Source of the DNA: Tetranychus cinnabarinus
Lineage: Eukaryota; Arthropoda; Arachnida; Trombidiformes; Tetranychidae
Reading direction: 5' to 3'
DNA length: 64,000 nucleotides
NCBI GenBank assembly: GCA_022266195.1
Contig: WHVY01000005.1
Coordinates: 4,154,001-4,218,000 of the forward strand
Below the pieces are notes generated by a model that saw nothing but the letters and a program-made list of their open reading frames with translations, was not told the origin of the DNA and ran no database searches. This document shows, piece by piece, positions 13,758 to 25,230 of this stretch (position 1 is the stretch's first letter; the number at the start of each line of letters is the position of its first letter). The position numbers were made by a program, and so were the translations under genes.

Positions 13758-16700
13758 GGTACTAATATTGGATGAATAATTAAAACAACATTAACAATTA
13801 AAAATCTGAAACAAAAACAAAAAACGGCAAAGTTATTAGGTTTATTAGGTTGATGGATTGGTAAACTGGTAGTTAAGGTAAGACTAAAAATCACGCAAAA
13901 TTTGATTTTTTACTTTTTTGCCGCCATCTATTGCAATTAAATTGAACAAAACGGTATATTCTATTTATCACACTATTTCCAATAAATGAAAAAACCTGTT
14001 TAATGAGAAAGATTATCAAATTTGATATTAAATAACTTTTTTTTACCAGACTGAGAGTTCTGTTTGCTTTTCAGTTATCATTGAATATTTACAAAATTTT
14101 GTAAAAACTCAGTTACTTCACAAATGGATATTAAAAATCAAATTAACCAACAATTGACATTTCAAAATTGTGAATCTTTTTCCCTTCCAATTGCACAAAA
14201 TATGTTCAATTGATTATCATGCAACCTAATCTTAAATGTTACATCAATTGATTAATGTTTAATTACCTTTACAACATTAGTAACATATAAAAACAAAATA
14301 TAAACCAGACCAATAAACAACTCCAACAAGATTATAATGTTGCATTCACATTGGCAAGTGTACATAAAATTATGAGCATTACTTTTGTAAATAACTCAAC
14401 AGCTAAGAGATCAATTCAAACACAAATTGTAAATAATTTAACCTTAATTAGTTCAAACCAAGAGCAAGAAAAATTAAACTAAAAGAGTAATCAAGAGTAA
14501 ACAATTAAAAAACAAAGTAAATCATAAAGTAACCCAACATAATTCAAACAGCAACAAATGACAAGTTAAAGTTTCTCCAGCAAACAATAGATGGCATTTA
14601 ATGTCTCAAACCTAAACACCAAAATATCAAAAGGTCGTTGATATCAGGTATTATTTTATCATTATTATTATTATATTTTTGCTGACGATTCTGTTTCTCA
14701 TATTTATCCTGTTATTACAAACAAGTTTTTGTTCTGTTGTTATCATCATAAATGTCACATTGCACAGAATCAACACTAATTATAGTCAAAATAGTATCTA
14801 AAATATCATCCCAAACGATCAGTGCAGAAGAAGAGGAAAAACAGTGTTTACGATAACAATTGAAAGATGCGATAAAAGAGCAATTCTCGGTTTATTGCCA
14901 TTCATTGTTAACAATTAAACTCATTTAATGGTTGAAGGAGAGCAGCAAAAAATATGAAAGGTTACATTGAATTTAAAAAGTGCAATGAAAAGTGTTTACA
15001 AAACCAGTGAAAAAAGCATCAACATTTCAAATGACTTTTGACTTTTGACTTTTGTTACCAACCCAACACACATAATCCATGAGTCGAGTAAATTATGATA
15101 ATTGAAGGGAAAGAAACAAAAAGAAAGGTTTTAATTTGATTAAATGTAATTTAATCATCAAACTGAATGCCATAAACTTGAAATAAAACTGGAAAATGAT
15201 TAAACATGAAATTCTGTGAAAAAAATATTGAATTACTAATGATAATAACACAGACAGACAGCGATTACACTAATGATAACTTGATAATTTTGATAATAAT
15301 AATAGCGATAAAATGATATTAATAAAAATTCCCTGTAAAACAGGATTATGTTTGTCAGTTGTAATATAAGGAACAAGAGGAATCTTGAAGTTGATTTTTA
15401 ACCATTAAAAGTTGAACTCAAATTACTTATCATGTTAATAGACAATAATCTTAATGATCAGCAATAACAATTGAGGAGCATTTTTAATCTTCATTTTTAT
15501 CATCATTTGTTTCAGCAAAGATAAAGAGAAATGAAAATGTTGAAAATAATGAGAATTGAATATTGAAGAGGAAAACCCAATTTTTGTTTTCTGGTTCAAC
15601 CAATTGAAGTTGGCAAGAAAAAAAAGTGATTGAGCAAATTTTCAAGAATCCTCAATCAAATGTTGAATAGATAAGCTGAAAACCAGTTTACCATGAAAGA
15701 TGATAACTCTCTATGTTAGTAGATTTAAAGGCAATTTTCAATTTTCATCATTTACTTCATCTTGCTGTTGTTACAATAAAAAATATCAATCAAAATGGAT
15801 GAGAGGAAAACTGGTCAATACTTATTTTTTTTTGCTTGAAACGTGAAATAATTTATTCCCAGTGAACCATGTAAAGCTCAATGTTATTGTTGTGAGCAAC
15901 AACAGAATCTTGAATTTCTCTTTTCTTTCAAAGCAACTTCAAAACTTGTTATCATCAGCATATTCAGGGTAAACCTCATGAGATTTACCAAAAGTGTATT
16001 CACACATTGAATAATCATGCAAAAAGAAAACCAGTTTTTTCCATTCTTCCTTTTTTTCAACCTTCCATCTTATTTCAATCTTTTTCACCGTGTTTATTAC
16101 ATTTGTAAAGGTAAAATGTAATAACAAAAATATCAATATTTTAATAGTTTAATGTTTTTATCATTTTTGTTGAGCTTGCACTTTGTTTGGGTCAACATTT
16201 GCTTGCATTTTACATTTTTTCTGGTTCAATATCTTTGGTTAATTTTTCTGGTTTCAAATGTTTGTTTCTTTTCTGGTAATAAAATGGTTAATCAATGTTG
16301 GGAATTGACTTTTTGGGGAAAATGCTTTTCTTAAATTACAATTTAAATGCATCGACTTTTGATATTCATGTTTCAAGTTTAACAGAAAATTTCATTTCTT
16401 CATTTTTCCTTTAAAATGTTTGATTATTCAAAAAAAGATTCAGTTGCTTTTCCTATTCTTTCAATGTTATTTAAGATGGTTTTGATTCCGTTTTTTGATG
16501 TAATAAGTAACAATCCGATCATGAGTTTACCAGTTTTTAGATTGACTTTCCAAGTTGAAAGGTTGATATCTTTAGGCCAGGCTTAGAAGTAGATTTAAAG
16601 ATGATGAATATAAAGATGATATTTTTCACGATAATGTTGAGTAAAAGGGAAAATCAATTTTTCAAGATTCTCAAGTTGCCTTGAGCAATTATCTTTTATG

Positions 16701-18819
16701 AAAAGGTTATACAATGGGTTGATAGGTAAAAGGTAAAGATGAACATGAGATTTTAACGTCTTCTTTAACCAATCAAGATAGAGTAGGTTTAGGTCTCGAA
16801 AAGGGTAAAAGTGATTTTTTCTGGTTTTGGTAATCATCTTTTTCTCATTAATATGTTATTAATATTTACCAGTTTGCTGTCAGTAAGCAGTGTTTGGTGA
16901 TTGACTTTAAGCCTAATGACAATCTTGAAATTGTATTTCTGGTTAAATGATTTCACCAAATGTCTTGAAATGGAACTCTTTTAATCTATTTTAAGAAAGT
17001 GAAACCAGAAAATTGACTGAGAAAAGTTAACTTGTGTTTCAATTTGATGAACGGTTTACACCTTTCAGATACATTCATCATTATCAACTTGAGTTACAGG
17101 ATGAACTTGAGGAAAGCTAATGAAAGCATTTTTGAAAGCAACAAAAGGCTAAGTTATTATCAACAAAATTTCATAAAAGATATAATAACACTTAACCTTG
17201 TATTTTGTTCATCTTTTGTCTTCTTCCTCTTCTCGTATCTTCATCATTATTATTGATTATCCTGATGAAACAGCTTTACACCCAAAGACTAACCTTGAAA
17301 GTGACTTTTTTTTCCTTCCCTTTTATGTAAGTTACTGGGAATGAAAAGATAATAACTGAAAGTTGAAGATGAACTTCACAGTCTTTCATCATTTACCTTT
17401 AAGCTTGAAGCAATCATTAACCTTTTCGCATCAACCTTTCGAGGAGTTTCATTTCAAAAGTTCTGTCTTTTACTTTTCTTTTTGCCTTATTATTTCTTAT
17501 GAAAATATATAATAATCCCAATCATTCTGTTCATGTTTACCATTTTCGCCTTGTATTCATCTTCTCAACACTTTCATTGATATTGTTTTATTCAAGTATT
17601 TATATCAGCAGGGAAAAGAAGGAAAACTTTTCGGAATAACTGAGTTGGATAAATGTGCTAAAACAGACTTGAATGTTTAAACAGATTCCCTGGTTTGGTG
17701 GAAATTTTGTCAATCTTTTAGTAAAAGTTAAGTTATTCATAAGAATGCTTTTCATCTCTCCATGTTGTTCAGGTAATCTGTCCAAGAAATGATCAACTCT
17801 AAGCTCAGCATATTTTTGCATAAACTGGTTTTATTCAAAGAAAAGGGAAAACTGAAAGAATCAAGTGAACCAAAAGAGATTGAAATGAGTAAATCGCTAG
17901 ATTTGTGTTATCAATAATGAAATCTATTGAATTATGACAATTTGATAAAAGCCATTTTTCAATTTTGATGGCAAAGTCAAAAGGTAAATATGATTTACGT
18001 TTAAATCAAAGTTCGTTAAACTGCCTTTCCTTTTTAGTTTTAAATATGGTTGGAATATTTAAGTCACAATTTGTGTATTACTGGGAAACTAGCGTCAGAA
18101 GTCGTTTGTTTTAAACAAGAAATAAAATTCAATCGATGATAAGCATTAGGATATTGTAATAGCAAAACAAATAAAACTGATTGACTTCAATGAAAAAGTC
18201 AACACAGAATTTATTTGATCGCACATTTGGAAATAAATCTTGCGATCTTTTAACGATCCCTTGATTTAAAGATTACCGAATGGTAGGATAATCGTCTAGA
18301 ATGTCAGACGTATTCATGGATGTTCGTCATTTATTTTGTTGTTTGAATAGTCTTGATGATTATTAATGATGGGATCAAATTATTTTAATGATTGTTATTA
18401 CAAAATTTTCCATGTCATTTGCTCTATTAATACAAATGAATTAGAATAACAGATTGTTCTTTCCACAGAAAATTCACCCTTTGCCTTCTTTAGTTGGTTC
18501 AACGAGAAATATTGTTATTCAAATTCAACTTGTTCTTTGATTAACTTGATTATGGCAGTTATTCATTCACGATAATTGTGCCCTTTCCATTACATAACGG
18601 CCGATAGTTTTGATGAAATCTGACATTTTAGTGCATCCTTAGATTAATAACAAAATTTTTCGTTTGGTCTGAATTGACTGGCTCTTTTTGGTCAACAGAT
18701 TGCGTCCATCCACTGGCTATCAGCTATCGCAAACATAATTAGCTTAGTTTAAATCAAGTCATTCTAATTTTTTGATGTGTTTGATTACACTTTTCACTCG
18801 AATAGTAAATTATTCCTTT
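13758..18819. other. Long intergenic region
   Basis: No gene I can support. It holds an ATT-rich microsatellite near 14,655-14,680, a direct repeat of CTTTTGA units at 15,032-15,054, and many T-rich and CTGGTT-containing stretches. The part next to 13,757 should hold the kinesin-13 5' UTR and promoter. The short minus-strand frame at 17,600-17,821 has plausible codon use at its start but no recognisable similarity. Confidence 0.5.
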
Positions 18820-19008
18820 ATGCGCATTATTTACGTTATTTTATTTCTATCCATAAATTGCTTATCCTACAAATTCAGAGATCTCACCGTCTTTGGTACT
18901 GATTATCTACATTATCCTAAGAATGTCCTCTATGATGGAGGTCTCATCAAGAAATTGACAATTAGCTTGCTGAATATTGAAAGACATAATATACTATTGA
19001 TTGAATAA
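18820..19008 (+). CDS. Possible short secreted peptide or first exon (unrecognised)
   Basis: An open frame of 62 codons starts at ATG 18820 (another in-frame ATG is at 18775). Its first about 17 residues are hydrophobic after MR (IIYVILFLSINCLS), like a signal peptide, followed by a more polar stretch with DLTVFGTDYLHYP. I do not recognise a family. No TATA box or splice partner is evident. It could be a chance frame in AT-rich DNA or the remains of a secreted-protein gene. Confidence 0.2.
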   Translation: MRIIYVILFLSINCLSYKFRDLTVFGTDYLHYPKNVLYDGGLIKKLTISLLNIERHNILLIE

Positions 19009-19374
19009 AGATCTAAAATCAAAAGATAATTAACTTACTTTGAATTATGCATTACGATGAAAGGCTGAAAACAAAAGAGATGTAGAAAGATGGAGGCTTT
19101 CTTGAAGTAAAGAAAAGCGTTATATCTTACAATTGACGTTGTTAATGTTATTGAAATTAACTGTTCATCAAAGCTTATTAAAATTTCTACAGAAGAGTTC
19201 TAAGAGAGACATTTCCAAAGGTGGCAGACCAAACTTAATAGTGAAATTAAAGCGGATTGATTATTGACATTTGTGTTTTTCCCATTTTCATTTTTCAACT
19301 CTTATTTTGCATTGTATTAGGTCACTCAAGAAGTCCGTAGAAGAAACATGCTCTGCTATTTAAAAAATTTTTTA

Positions 19375-19622
19375 AGAGATATTCACCCCCAGCTCAATAC
19401 AGTCTTGCAACTGACCAGGCAAAGCTTCAAAGCCACTACGGCAACAGAAAGCGGGCTTTGAATTAAAGTACCCTTGAACTGCTTCTATGATCGAATTCCG
19501 ATCGATAAATCTTGTGCATAAGGTCGGTGCTCAATCAATTTCCAACCAACTTCACTAGCTAAGGCCATTGTATCTCTGACTTTTGATGGCCTATTGTTGT
19601 CTTTAAGAAAGACCAATTTTTT
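19375..19622 (-). pseudogene. Degraded mariner (Tc1/mariner) transposase, C-terminal part
   Basis: On the minus strand two adjacent frames resemble the mariner catalytic core and C-terminus. The first has DNNRPSKV followed by LASEVGWKLIEHRPYAQDLS, matching the D-N-x-R-P-H block with the second catalytic Asp and the HPPYSPDL block. After a stop and a frame change, the second reads GYFNSKPAF...GFEALPGQLQDCIE, matching the C-terminal W/YF-S-K...G-I-LP-RW-CI block. The block between them that holds the last catalytic acid is missing. No terminal inverted repeats were found. It ends about 60 bp left of the peptide-gene array. Old, inactive fragment. Confidence 0.72.
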
Positions 19623-19902
19623 GAGCCTCTCCCAGATCGTCCTGATCTGAGAGCATATTGACTTCGCGTATCTGAGTCCAGTATTTGAATGAAATTTTTA
19701 AATTATGAATTACCGAAACAATAAATTACAGATTTGCCGATTCTACAAATTTTACTAAAAATATTATTTTCAAATCCGATAATATGAGTTTGCGATATAA
19801 TTTTTGAGGAAAAATTGATAATAAATAATAGCAAATGATAATTTAAAGGTAAAATTAATATTATTTATTCATAGTCAAATCTTTCAAAATTTTACATATT
19901 GA

Positions 19903-20055
19903 TTATCCATGGAAAGCTGCAAACAGCTGTGCTCGTGCAGTTGCAAGCTCTTCAGGTGTTAATGGTTTTTTGGTGTAACTGTAAGCTGAAGATAGTCCAA
20001 CAACGATTGAAAGCATTAGCACAAAGAGAAACACTTTAAGAATTTGGGGATTCAT
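19903..20055 (-). CDS. Secreted short peptide, pair 1 left (reference entry)
   Basis: Intronless 50-aa frame, identical in protein sequence in nearly all 24 copies. Residues 1-24 form a clear signal peptide: MNPQILK, a hydrophobic core (VFLFVLMLSIVVG), then a small-residue cleavage region (LSSA). The predicted mature peptide is about 26 residues: YSYTKKPL, a likely helix starting at TPEELATARAQLFAAF, and a final His-Gly. The last Gly could serve as an amide donor, giving a His-amide end, but no dibasic site is present. No cysteines. I do not recognise the family; hormone-like, antimicrobial or salivary roles are all open. Each gene has TATAAATA about 33 bp before an initiator-like site and an AATAAA-type signal shortly after the stop (ATGAATAAATAA). 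This copy carries the CTATC silent allele and promoter half A. Confidence 0.85.
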   Translation of the reverse strand: MNPQILKVFLFVLMLSIVVGLSSAYSYTKKPLTPEELATARAQLFAAFHG

Positions 20056-20128
20056 TTTAGTTATAGTGGATTAAAGTTGACAAAGACTAAATTGAAAACA
20101 AATGAATCAGTGAAATTGAGACGAACTG

Positions 20129-20162
20129 TGATAAGTTTAAGGTAAAATCTTGAGTATTTATA
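20129..20162 (-). promoter_or_regulatory. Core promoter A (TATA plus initiator)
   Basis: Read on the minus strand, TATAAATA (20162-20155) is followed 33 bp later by TCACAGT, an arthropod-like initiator with predicted start at about 20129, 74 bases before the ATG. The same arrangement recurs in every unit; in pairs 10-12 it serves the plus-strand gene. Confidence 0.7.
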
Positions 20163-20516
20163 GTATTGTTAGAAACAAAATGAACAAATAATCGATGCAC
20201 AAGTATAAATTTATTTGATTTATATCTATTTTCATTTGAATATTATTAGTCATTGTTTAATGAATTTTAATTTGATTAAACTATTCAAAAAGGTAAACAG
20301 GTAAATTAGTGCACTAGATGTCAATCTTAAATTTATAATTTAAACTGATTAAAAGACATTAACCTATTGTTTACTCATCTCTGTCTAGCAATTTTACATT
20401 TGATCACCTTGATTTTCAGTAAACAATGATTAATAATATTCAAAATAAAAAAGAAATAAACCAAATAAACTTAAACTTGCAAATTTTTTATTTTTTCATT
20501 GCATTTCTAGAAATAC

Positions 20517-20550
20517 TATAAATACTCAGTCTTGCACCTTACAGTTATCA
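20517..20550 (+). promoter_or_regulatory. Core promoter B (TATA plus initiator)
   Basis: TATAAATA at 20517-20524 followed 33 bp later by TCATAGT, predicted start at about 20550, 67 bases before the ATG at 20617. In pairs 10-12 it serves the minus-strand gene. Confidence 0.7.
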
Positions 20551-20616
20551 TAGTTCATCTTGATTTCAAAGTTAACTTTCAAGTTAAACGTTCAACTTTA
20601 ATCCACTATAACTAAA

Positions 20617-20769
20617 ATGAATCCCCAAATTCTTAAAGTGTTTCTCTTTGTGCTAATGCTTTCAATCGTTGTTGGACTGTCTTCAGCTTACAGTTACACC
20701 AAAAAACCATTAACACCTGAAGAGCTTGCAACTGCACGAGCACAGCTGTTTGCAGCTTTCCATGGATAA
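20617..20769 (+). CDS. Secreted short peptide, pair 1 right
   Basis: Same 50-aa protein as the reference copy, with promoter B and the CTGTC silent allele. Its 3' flank reads CTTTCAATTATC rather than the more common CTTTAAATTATC. Confidence 0.85.
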   Translation: MNPQILKVFLFVLMLSIVVGLSSAYSYTKKPLTPEELATARAQLFAAFHG

Positions 20770-21627
20770 TCAATATGTAAAATTTTGAAAGATTTGACTA
20801 TGAATAAATAATATTAATTTTACCTTTCAATTATCATTTTCTATTATTTATTATCAATTTTTCCTCAAAAATTATATCGCAAACTCATATTATCGGATTT
20901 GAAAATAATATTTTTAGTAAAATTTGTAGAATCGGCAAATCTGTAATTTATTGTTTCGGTAATTCATAATTTAAAAATTTCATTCAAACAAGTCGTATTT
21001 TTCCGATTCCAGGTATCGATGGAATGTTTATCTGAAGATTATTGTTGAATTAAGGTAATAAGGTTATTTTTCAAAATTCTTATTCAATTTGAATGATTTA
21101 CAGTCCTTGTTCTGAAGCATCTTTAAGTTCGGTCATGCTAAACAATTCTATATTTAATTATCCATCTTCACTTATTTACCTATCTGACTCTGATTTTAGC
21201 TTATATTGATATTTAGGAATTATCTTTGTAAAAACTCCTGCTGGAAAATCCTTTATAATCGTCTTTACAGAAAATTTGCTGGTTTGTAAATGAGTTATTG
21301 AAATCAACAATAACTTTATAAGACTTCATTGAGATGAAATTTGATAATGAGAACGCGATAAAATTGTCACTGCGAAAATGCAAAAACGATACGTCAAGAC
21401 AAGTGAATTTAGATTTGATACCTTGATGGTTTATTTTAGTACATAACATTATTTTTTATGTTAGAAAGAGGCTAAATGTTTATTGATAATGATTTTATAA
21501 GTAAACGAAAAATCTGCCGCGCTGTTATTGTCTAGATAATTTATAATTGAGAATGTAAAACGACAATTGAAAGGTAAAATTAATATTATTTATTCATAGT
21601 CAAATCTTTCAAAATTTTACATATTGA
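20770..21627. repeat. Spacer block S, direct orientation (S1)
   Basis: 858 bp between convergent genes. Direct copies: 20770-21627, 22495-23352, 24220-25077, 25945-26801 (857 bp), 27669-28526, 29394-30251, 31119-32544 (with insertion), 33412-34269, 35137-35994, 36862-37719. The last spacer (between pairs 11 and 12) is inverted. The outer 3' flanks of the two genes are inverted copies of each other only for about 55 bp past the stops; the rest is single-copy. Confidence 0.85.
21213..21449 (-). CDS. 78-codon open frame in spacer S (doubtful)
   Basis: ATG-started frame of 78 aa, conserved in all spacers: minus strand at 21213-21449, 22938-23174, 24663-24899, 26387-26623, 28112-28348, 29837-30073, 32130-32366, 33855-34091, 35580-35816, 37305-37541, and as a plus-strand version at 38765 cut by the retrotransposon. 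No signal peptide and no family recognised. Conservation across units reflects recent amplification and is not proof of coding. The only change noted among intact copies is a silent CAT to CAC at 23152. Confidence 0.2.
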   Translation of the reverse strand: MLCTKINHQGIKSKFTCLDVSFLHFRSDNFIAFSLSNFISMKSYKVIVDFNNSFTNQQIFCKDDYKGFSSRSFYKDNS

Positions 21628-21780
21628 TTATCCATGGAAAGCTGCAAACAGCTGTGCTCGTGCAGTTGCAAGCTCTTCAGGTGTTAATGGTTTTTTGGTG
21701 TAACTGTAAGCTGAAGATAGTCCAACAACGATTGAAAGCATTAGCACAAAGAGAAACACTTTAAGAATTTGGGGATTCAT
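21628..21780 (-). CDS. Secreted short peptide, pair 2 left
   Basis: Same protein; promoter A, CTATC allele. Confidence 0.85.
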   Translation of the reverse strand: MNPQILKVFLFVLMLSIVVGLSSAYSYTKKPLTPEELATARAQLFAAFHG

Positions 21781-22341
21781 TTTAGTTATAGTGGATTAAA
21801 GTTGACAAAGACTAAATTGAAAACAAATGAATCAGTGAACTTGAGACGAACTGTGATAAGTTTAAGGTAAAATCTTGAGTATTTATAGTATTGTTAGAAA
21901 CAAAATGAACAAATAATCGATGCACAAGTATAAATTTATTTGATTTATATCTATTTTCATTTGAATATTATTAGTCATTGTTTAATGAATTTTAATTTGA
22001 TTAAACTATTCAAAAAGGTAAACAGGTAAATTAGTGCACTAGATGTCAATCTTAAATTTATAATTTAAACTGATTAAAAGACATTAACCTATTGTTTACT
22101 CATCTCTGTCTAGCAATTTTACATTTGATCACCTTGATTTTCAGTAAACAATGATTAATAATATTCAAAATAAAAAAGAAATAAACCAAATAAACTTAAA
22201 CTTGCAAATTTTTTATTTTTTCATTGCATTTCTAGAAATACTATAAATACTCAGTCTTGCACCTTACAGTTATCATAGTTCATCTTGATTTCAAAGTTAA
22301 CTTTCAAGTTAAACGTTCAACTTTAATCCACTATAACTAAA

Positions 22342-22494
22342 ATGAATCCCCAAATTCTTAAAGTGTTTCTCTTTGTGCTAATGCTTTCAATCGTTGTTGG
22401 ACTGTCTTCAGCTTACAGTTACACCAAAAAACCATTAACACCTGAAGAGCTTGCAACTGCACGAGCACAGCTGTTTGCAGCTTTCCATGGATAA
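22342..22494 (+). CDS. Secreted short peptide, pair 2 right
   Basis: Same protein; promoter B, CTGTC allele; 3' flank CTTTAAATTATC. Confidence 0.85.
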   Translation: MNPQILKVFLFVLMLSIVVGLSSAYSYTKKPLTPEELATARAQLFAAFHG

Positions 22495-23352
22495 TCAATA
22501 TGTAAAATTTTGAAAGATTTGACTATGAATAAATAATATTAATTTTACCTTTAAATTATCATTTTCTATTATTTATTATCAATTTTTCCTCAAAAATTAT
22601 ATCGCAAACTCATATTATCGGATTTGAAAATAATATTTTTAGTAAAATTTGTAGAATCGGCAAATCTGTAATTTATTGTTTCGGTAATTCATAATTTAAA
22701 AATTTCATTCAAACAAGTCGTATTTTTCCGATTCCAGGTATCGATGGAATGTTTATCTGAAGATTATTGTTGAATTAAGGTAATAAGGTTATTTTTCAAA
22801 ATTCTTATTCAATTTGAATGATTTACAGTCCTTGTTCTGAAGCATCTTTAAGTTCGGTCATGCTAAACAATTCTATATTTAATTATCCATCTTCACTTAT
22901 TTACCTATCTGACTCTGATTTTAGCTTATATTGATATTTAGGAATTATCTTTGTAAAAACTCCTGCTGGAAAATCCTTTATAATCGTCTTTACAGAAAAT
23001 TTGCTGGTTTGTAAATGAGTTATTGAAATCAACAATAACTTTATAAGACTTCATTGAGATGAAATTTGATAATGAGAACGCGATAAAATTGTCACTGCGA
23101 AAATGCAAAAACGATACGTCAAGACAAGTGAATTTAGATTTGATACCTTGGTGGTTTATTTTAGTACATAACATTATTTTTTATGTTAGAAAGAGGCTAA
23201 ATGTTTATTGATAATGATTTTATAAGTAAACGAAAAATCTGCCGCGCTGTTATTGTCTAGATAATTTATAATTGAGAATGTAAAACGACAATTGAAAGGT
23301 AAAATTAATATTATTTATTCATAGTCAAATCTTTCAAAATTTTACATATTGA

Positions 23353-23505
23353 TTATCCATGGAAAGCTGCAAACAGCTGTGCTCGTGCAGTTGCAAGCTC
23401 TTCAGGTGTTAATGGTTTTTTGGTGTAACTGTAAGCTGAAGATAGTCCAACAACGATTGAAAGCATTAGCACAAAGAGAAACACTTTAAGAATTTGGGGA
23501 TTCAT
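23353..23505 (-). CDS. Secreted short peptide, pair 3 left
   Basis: Same protein; promoter A, CTATC allele. Confidence 0.85.
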   Translation of the reverse strand: MNPQILKVFLFVLMLSIVVGLSSAYSYTKKPLTPEELATARAQLFAAFHG

Positions 23506-24066
23506 TTTAGTTATAGTGGATTAAAGTTGACAAAGACTAAATTGAAAACAAATGAATCAGTGAACTTGAGACGAACTGTGATAAGTTTAAGGTAAAATCT
23601 TGAGTATTTATAGTATTGTTAGAAACAAAATGAACAAATAATCGATGCACAAGTATAAATTTATTTGATTTATATCTATTTTCATTTGAATATTATTAGT
23701 CATTGTTTAATGAATTTTAATTTGATTAAACTATTCAAAAAGGTAAACAGGTAAATTAGTGCACTAGATGTCAATCTTAAATTTATAATTTAAACTGATT
23801 AAAAGACATTAACCTATTGTTTACTCATCTCTGTCTAGCAATTTTACATTTGATCACCTTGATTTTCAGTAAACAATGATTAATAATATTCAAAATAAAA
23901 AAGAAATAAACCAAATAAACTTAAACTTGCAAATTTTTTATTTTTTCATTGCATTTCTAGAAATACTATAAATACTCAGTCTTGCACCTTACAGTTATCA
24001 TAGTTCATCTTGATTTCAAAGTTAACTTTCAAGTTAAACGTTCAACTTTAATCCACTATAACTAAA

Positions 24067-24219
24067 ATGAATCCCCAAATTCTTAAAGTGTTTCTCTTTG
24101 TGCTAATGCTTTCAATCGTTGTTGGACTGTCTTCAGCTTACAGTTACACCAAAAAACCATTAACACCTGAAGAGCTTGCAACTGCACGAGCACAGCTGTT
24201 TGCAGCTTTCCATGGATAA
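24067..24219 (+). CDS. Secreted short peptide, pair 3 right
   Basis: Same protein; promoter B, CTGTC allele. Confidence 0.85.
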   Translation: MNPQILKVFLFVLMLSIVVGLSSAYSYTKKPLTPEELATARAQLFAAFHG

Positions 24220-25077
24220 TCAATATGTAAAATTTTGAAAGATTTGACTATGAATAAATAATATTAATTTTACCTTTAAATTATCATTTTCTATTATTTA
24301 TTATCAATTTTTCCTCAAAAATTATATCGCAAACTCATATTATCGGATTTGAAAATAATATTTTTAGTAAAATTTGTAGAATCGGCAAATCTGTAATTTA
24401 TTGTTTCGGTAATTCATAATTTAAAAATTTCATTCAAACAAGTCGTATTTTTCCGATTCCAGGTATCGATGGAATGTTTATCTGAAGATTATTGTTGAAT
24501 TAAGGTAATAAGGTTATTTTTCAAAATTCTTATTCAATTTGAATGATTTACAGTCCTTGTTCTGAAGCATCTTTAAGTTCGGTCATGCTAAACAATTCTA
24601 TATTTAATTATCCATCTTCACTTATTTACCTATCTGACTCTGATTTTAGCTTATATTGATATTTAGGAATTATCTTTGTAAAAACTCCTGCTGGAAAATC
24701 CTTTATAATCGTCTTTACAGAAAATTTGCTGGTTTGTAAATGAGTTATTGAAATCAACAATAACTTTATAAGACTTCATTGAGATGAAATTTGATAATGA
24801 GAACGCGATAAAATTGTCACTGCGAAAATGCAAAAACGATACGTCAAGACAAGTGAATTTAGATTTGATACCTTGATGGTTTATTTTAGTACATAACATT
24901 ATTTTTTATGTTAGAAAGAGGCTAAATGTTTATTGATAATGATTTTATAAGTAAACGAAAAATCTGCCGCGCTGTTATTGTCTAGATAATTTATAATTGA
25001 GAATGTAAAACGACAATTGAAAGGTAAAATTAATATTATTTATTCATAGTCAAATCTTTCAAAATTTTACATATTGA

Positions 25078-25230
25078 TTATCCATGGAAAGCTGCAAACA
25101 GCTGTGCTCGTGCAGTTGCAAGCTCTTCAGGTGTTAATGGTTTTTTGGTGTAACTGTAAGCTGAAGATAGTCCAACAACGATTGAAAGCATTAGCACAAA
25201 GAGAAACACTTTAAGAATTTGGGGATTCAT
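25078..25230 (-). CDS. Secreted short peptide, pair 4 left
   Basis: Same protein; promoter A, CTATC allele. Confidence 0.85.
   Translation of the reverse strand: MNPQILKVFLFVLMLSIVVGLSSAYSYTKKPLTPEELATARAQLFAAFHG

Larger units (their letters stand above)
20056..20616. promoter_or_regulatory. Divergent promoter block P, forward orientation (pair 1)
   Basis: 561 bp between the two start codons. The two halves are diverged inverted copies of each other (half A at left, half B at right); both contain a TTTATTTG...GAATATTATTARTCATTGTTTA stretch read outward from the centre. The same forward block is at 21781-22341, 23506-24066, 25231-25791, 26955-27515, 28680-29240, 30405-30965, 32698-33258 and 34423-34983. 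The centre holds AGTGCACT, a perfect 8-bp palindrome. Confidence 0.85.

Noticed and set aside
17600..17821. 73-codon minus-strand frame as a gene
   Set aside because: The first 50 codons look plausible, but there is no family, promoter or splice context; left as background.
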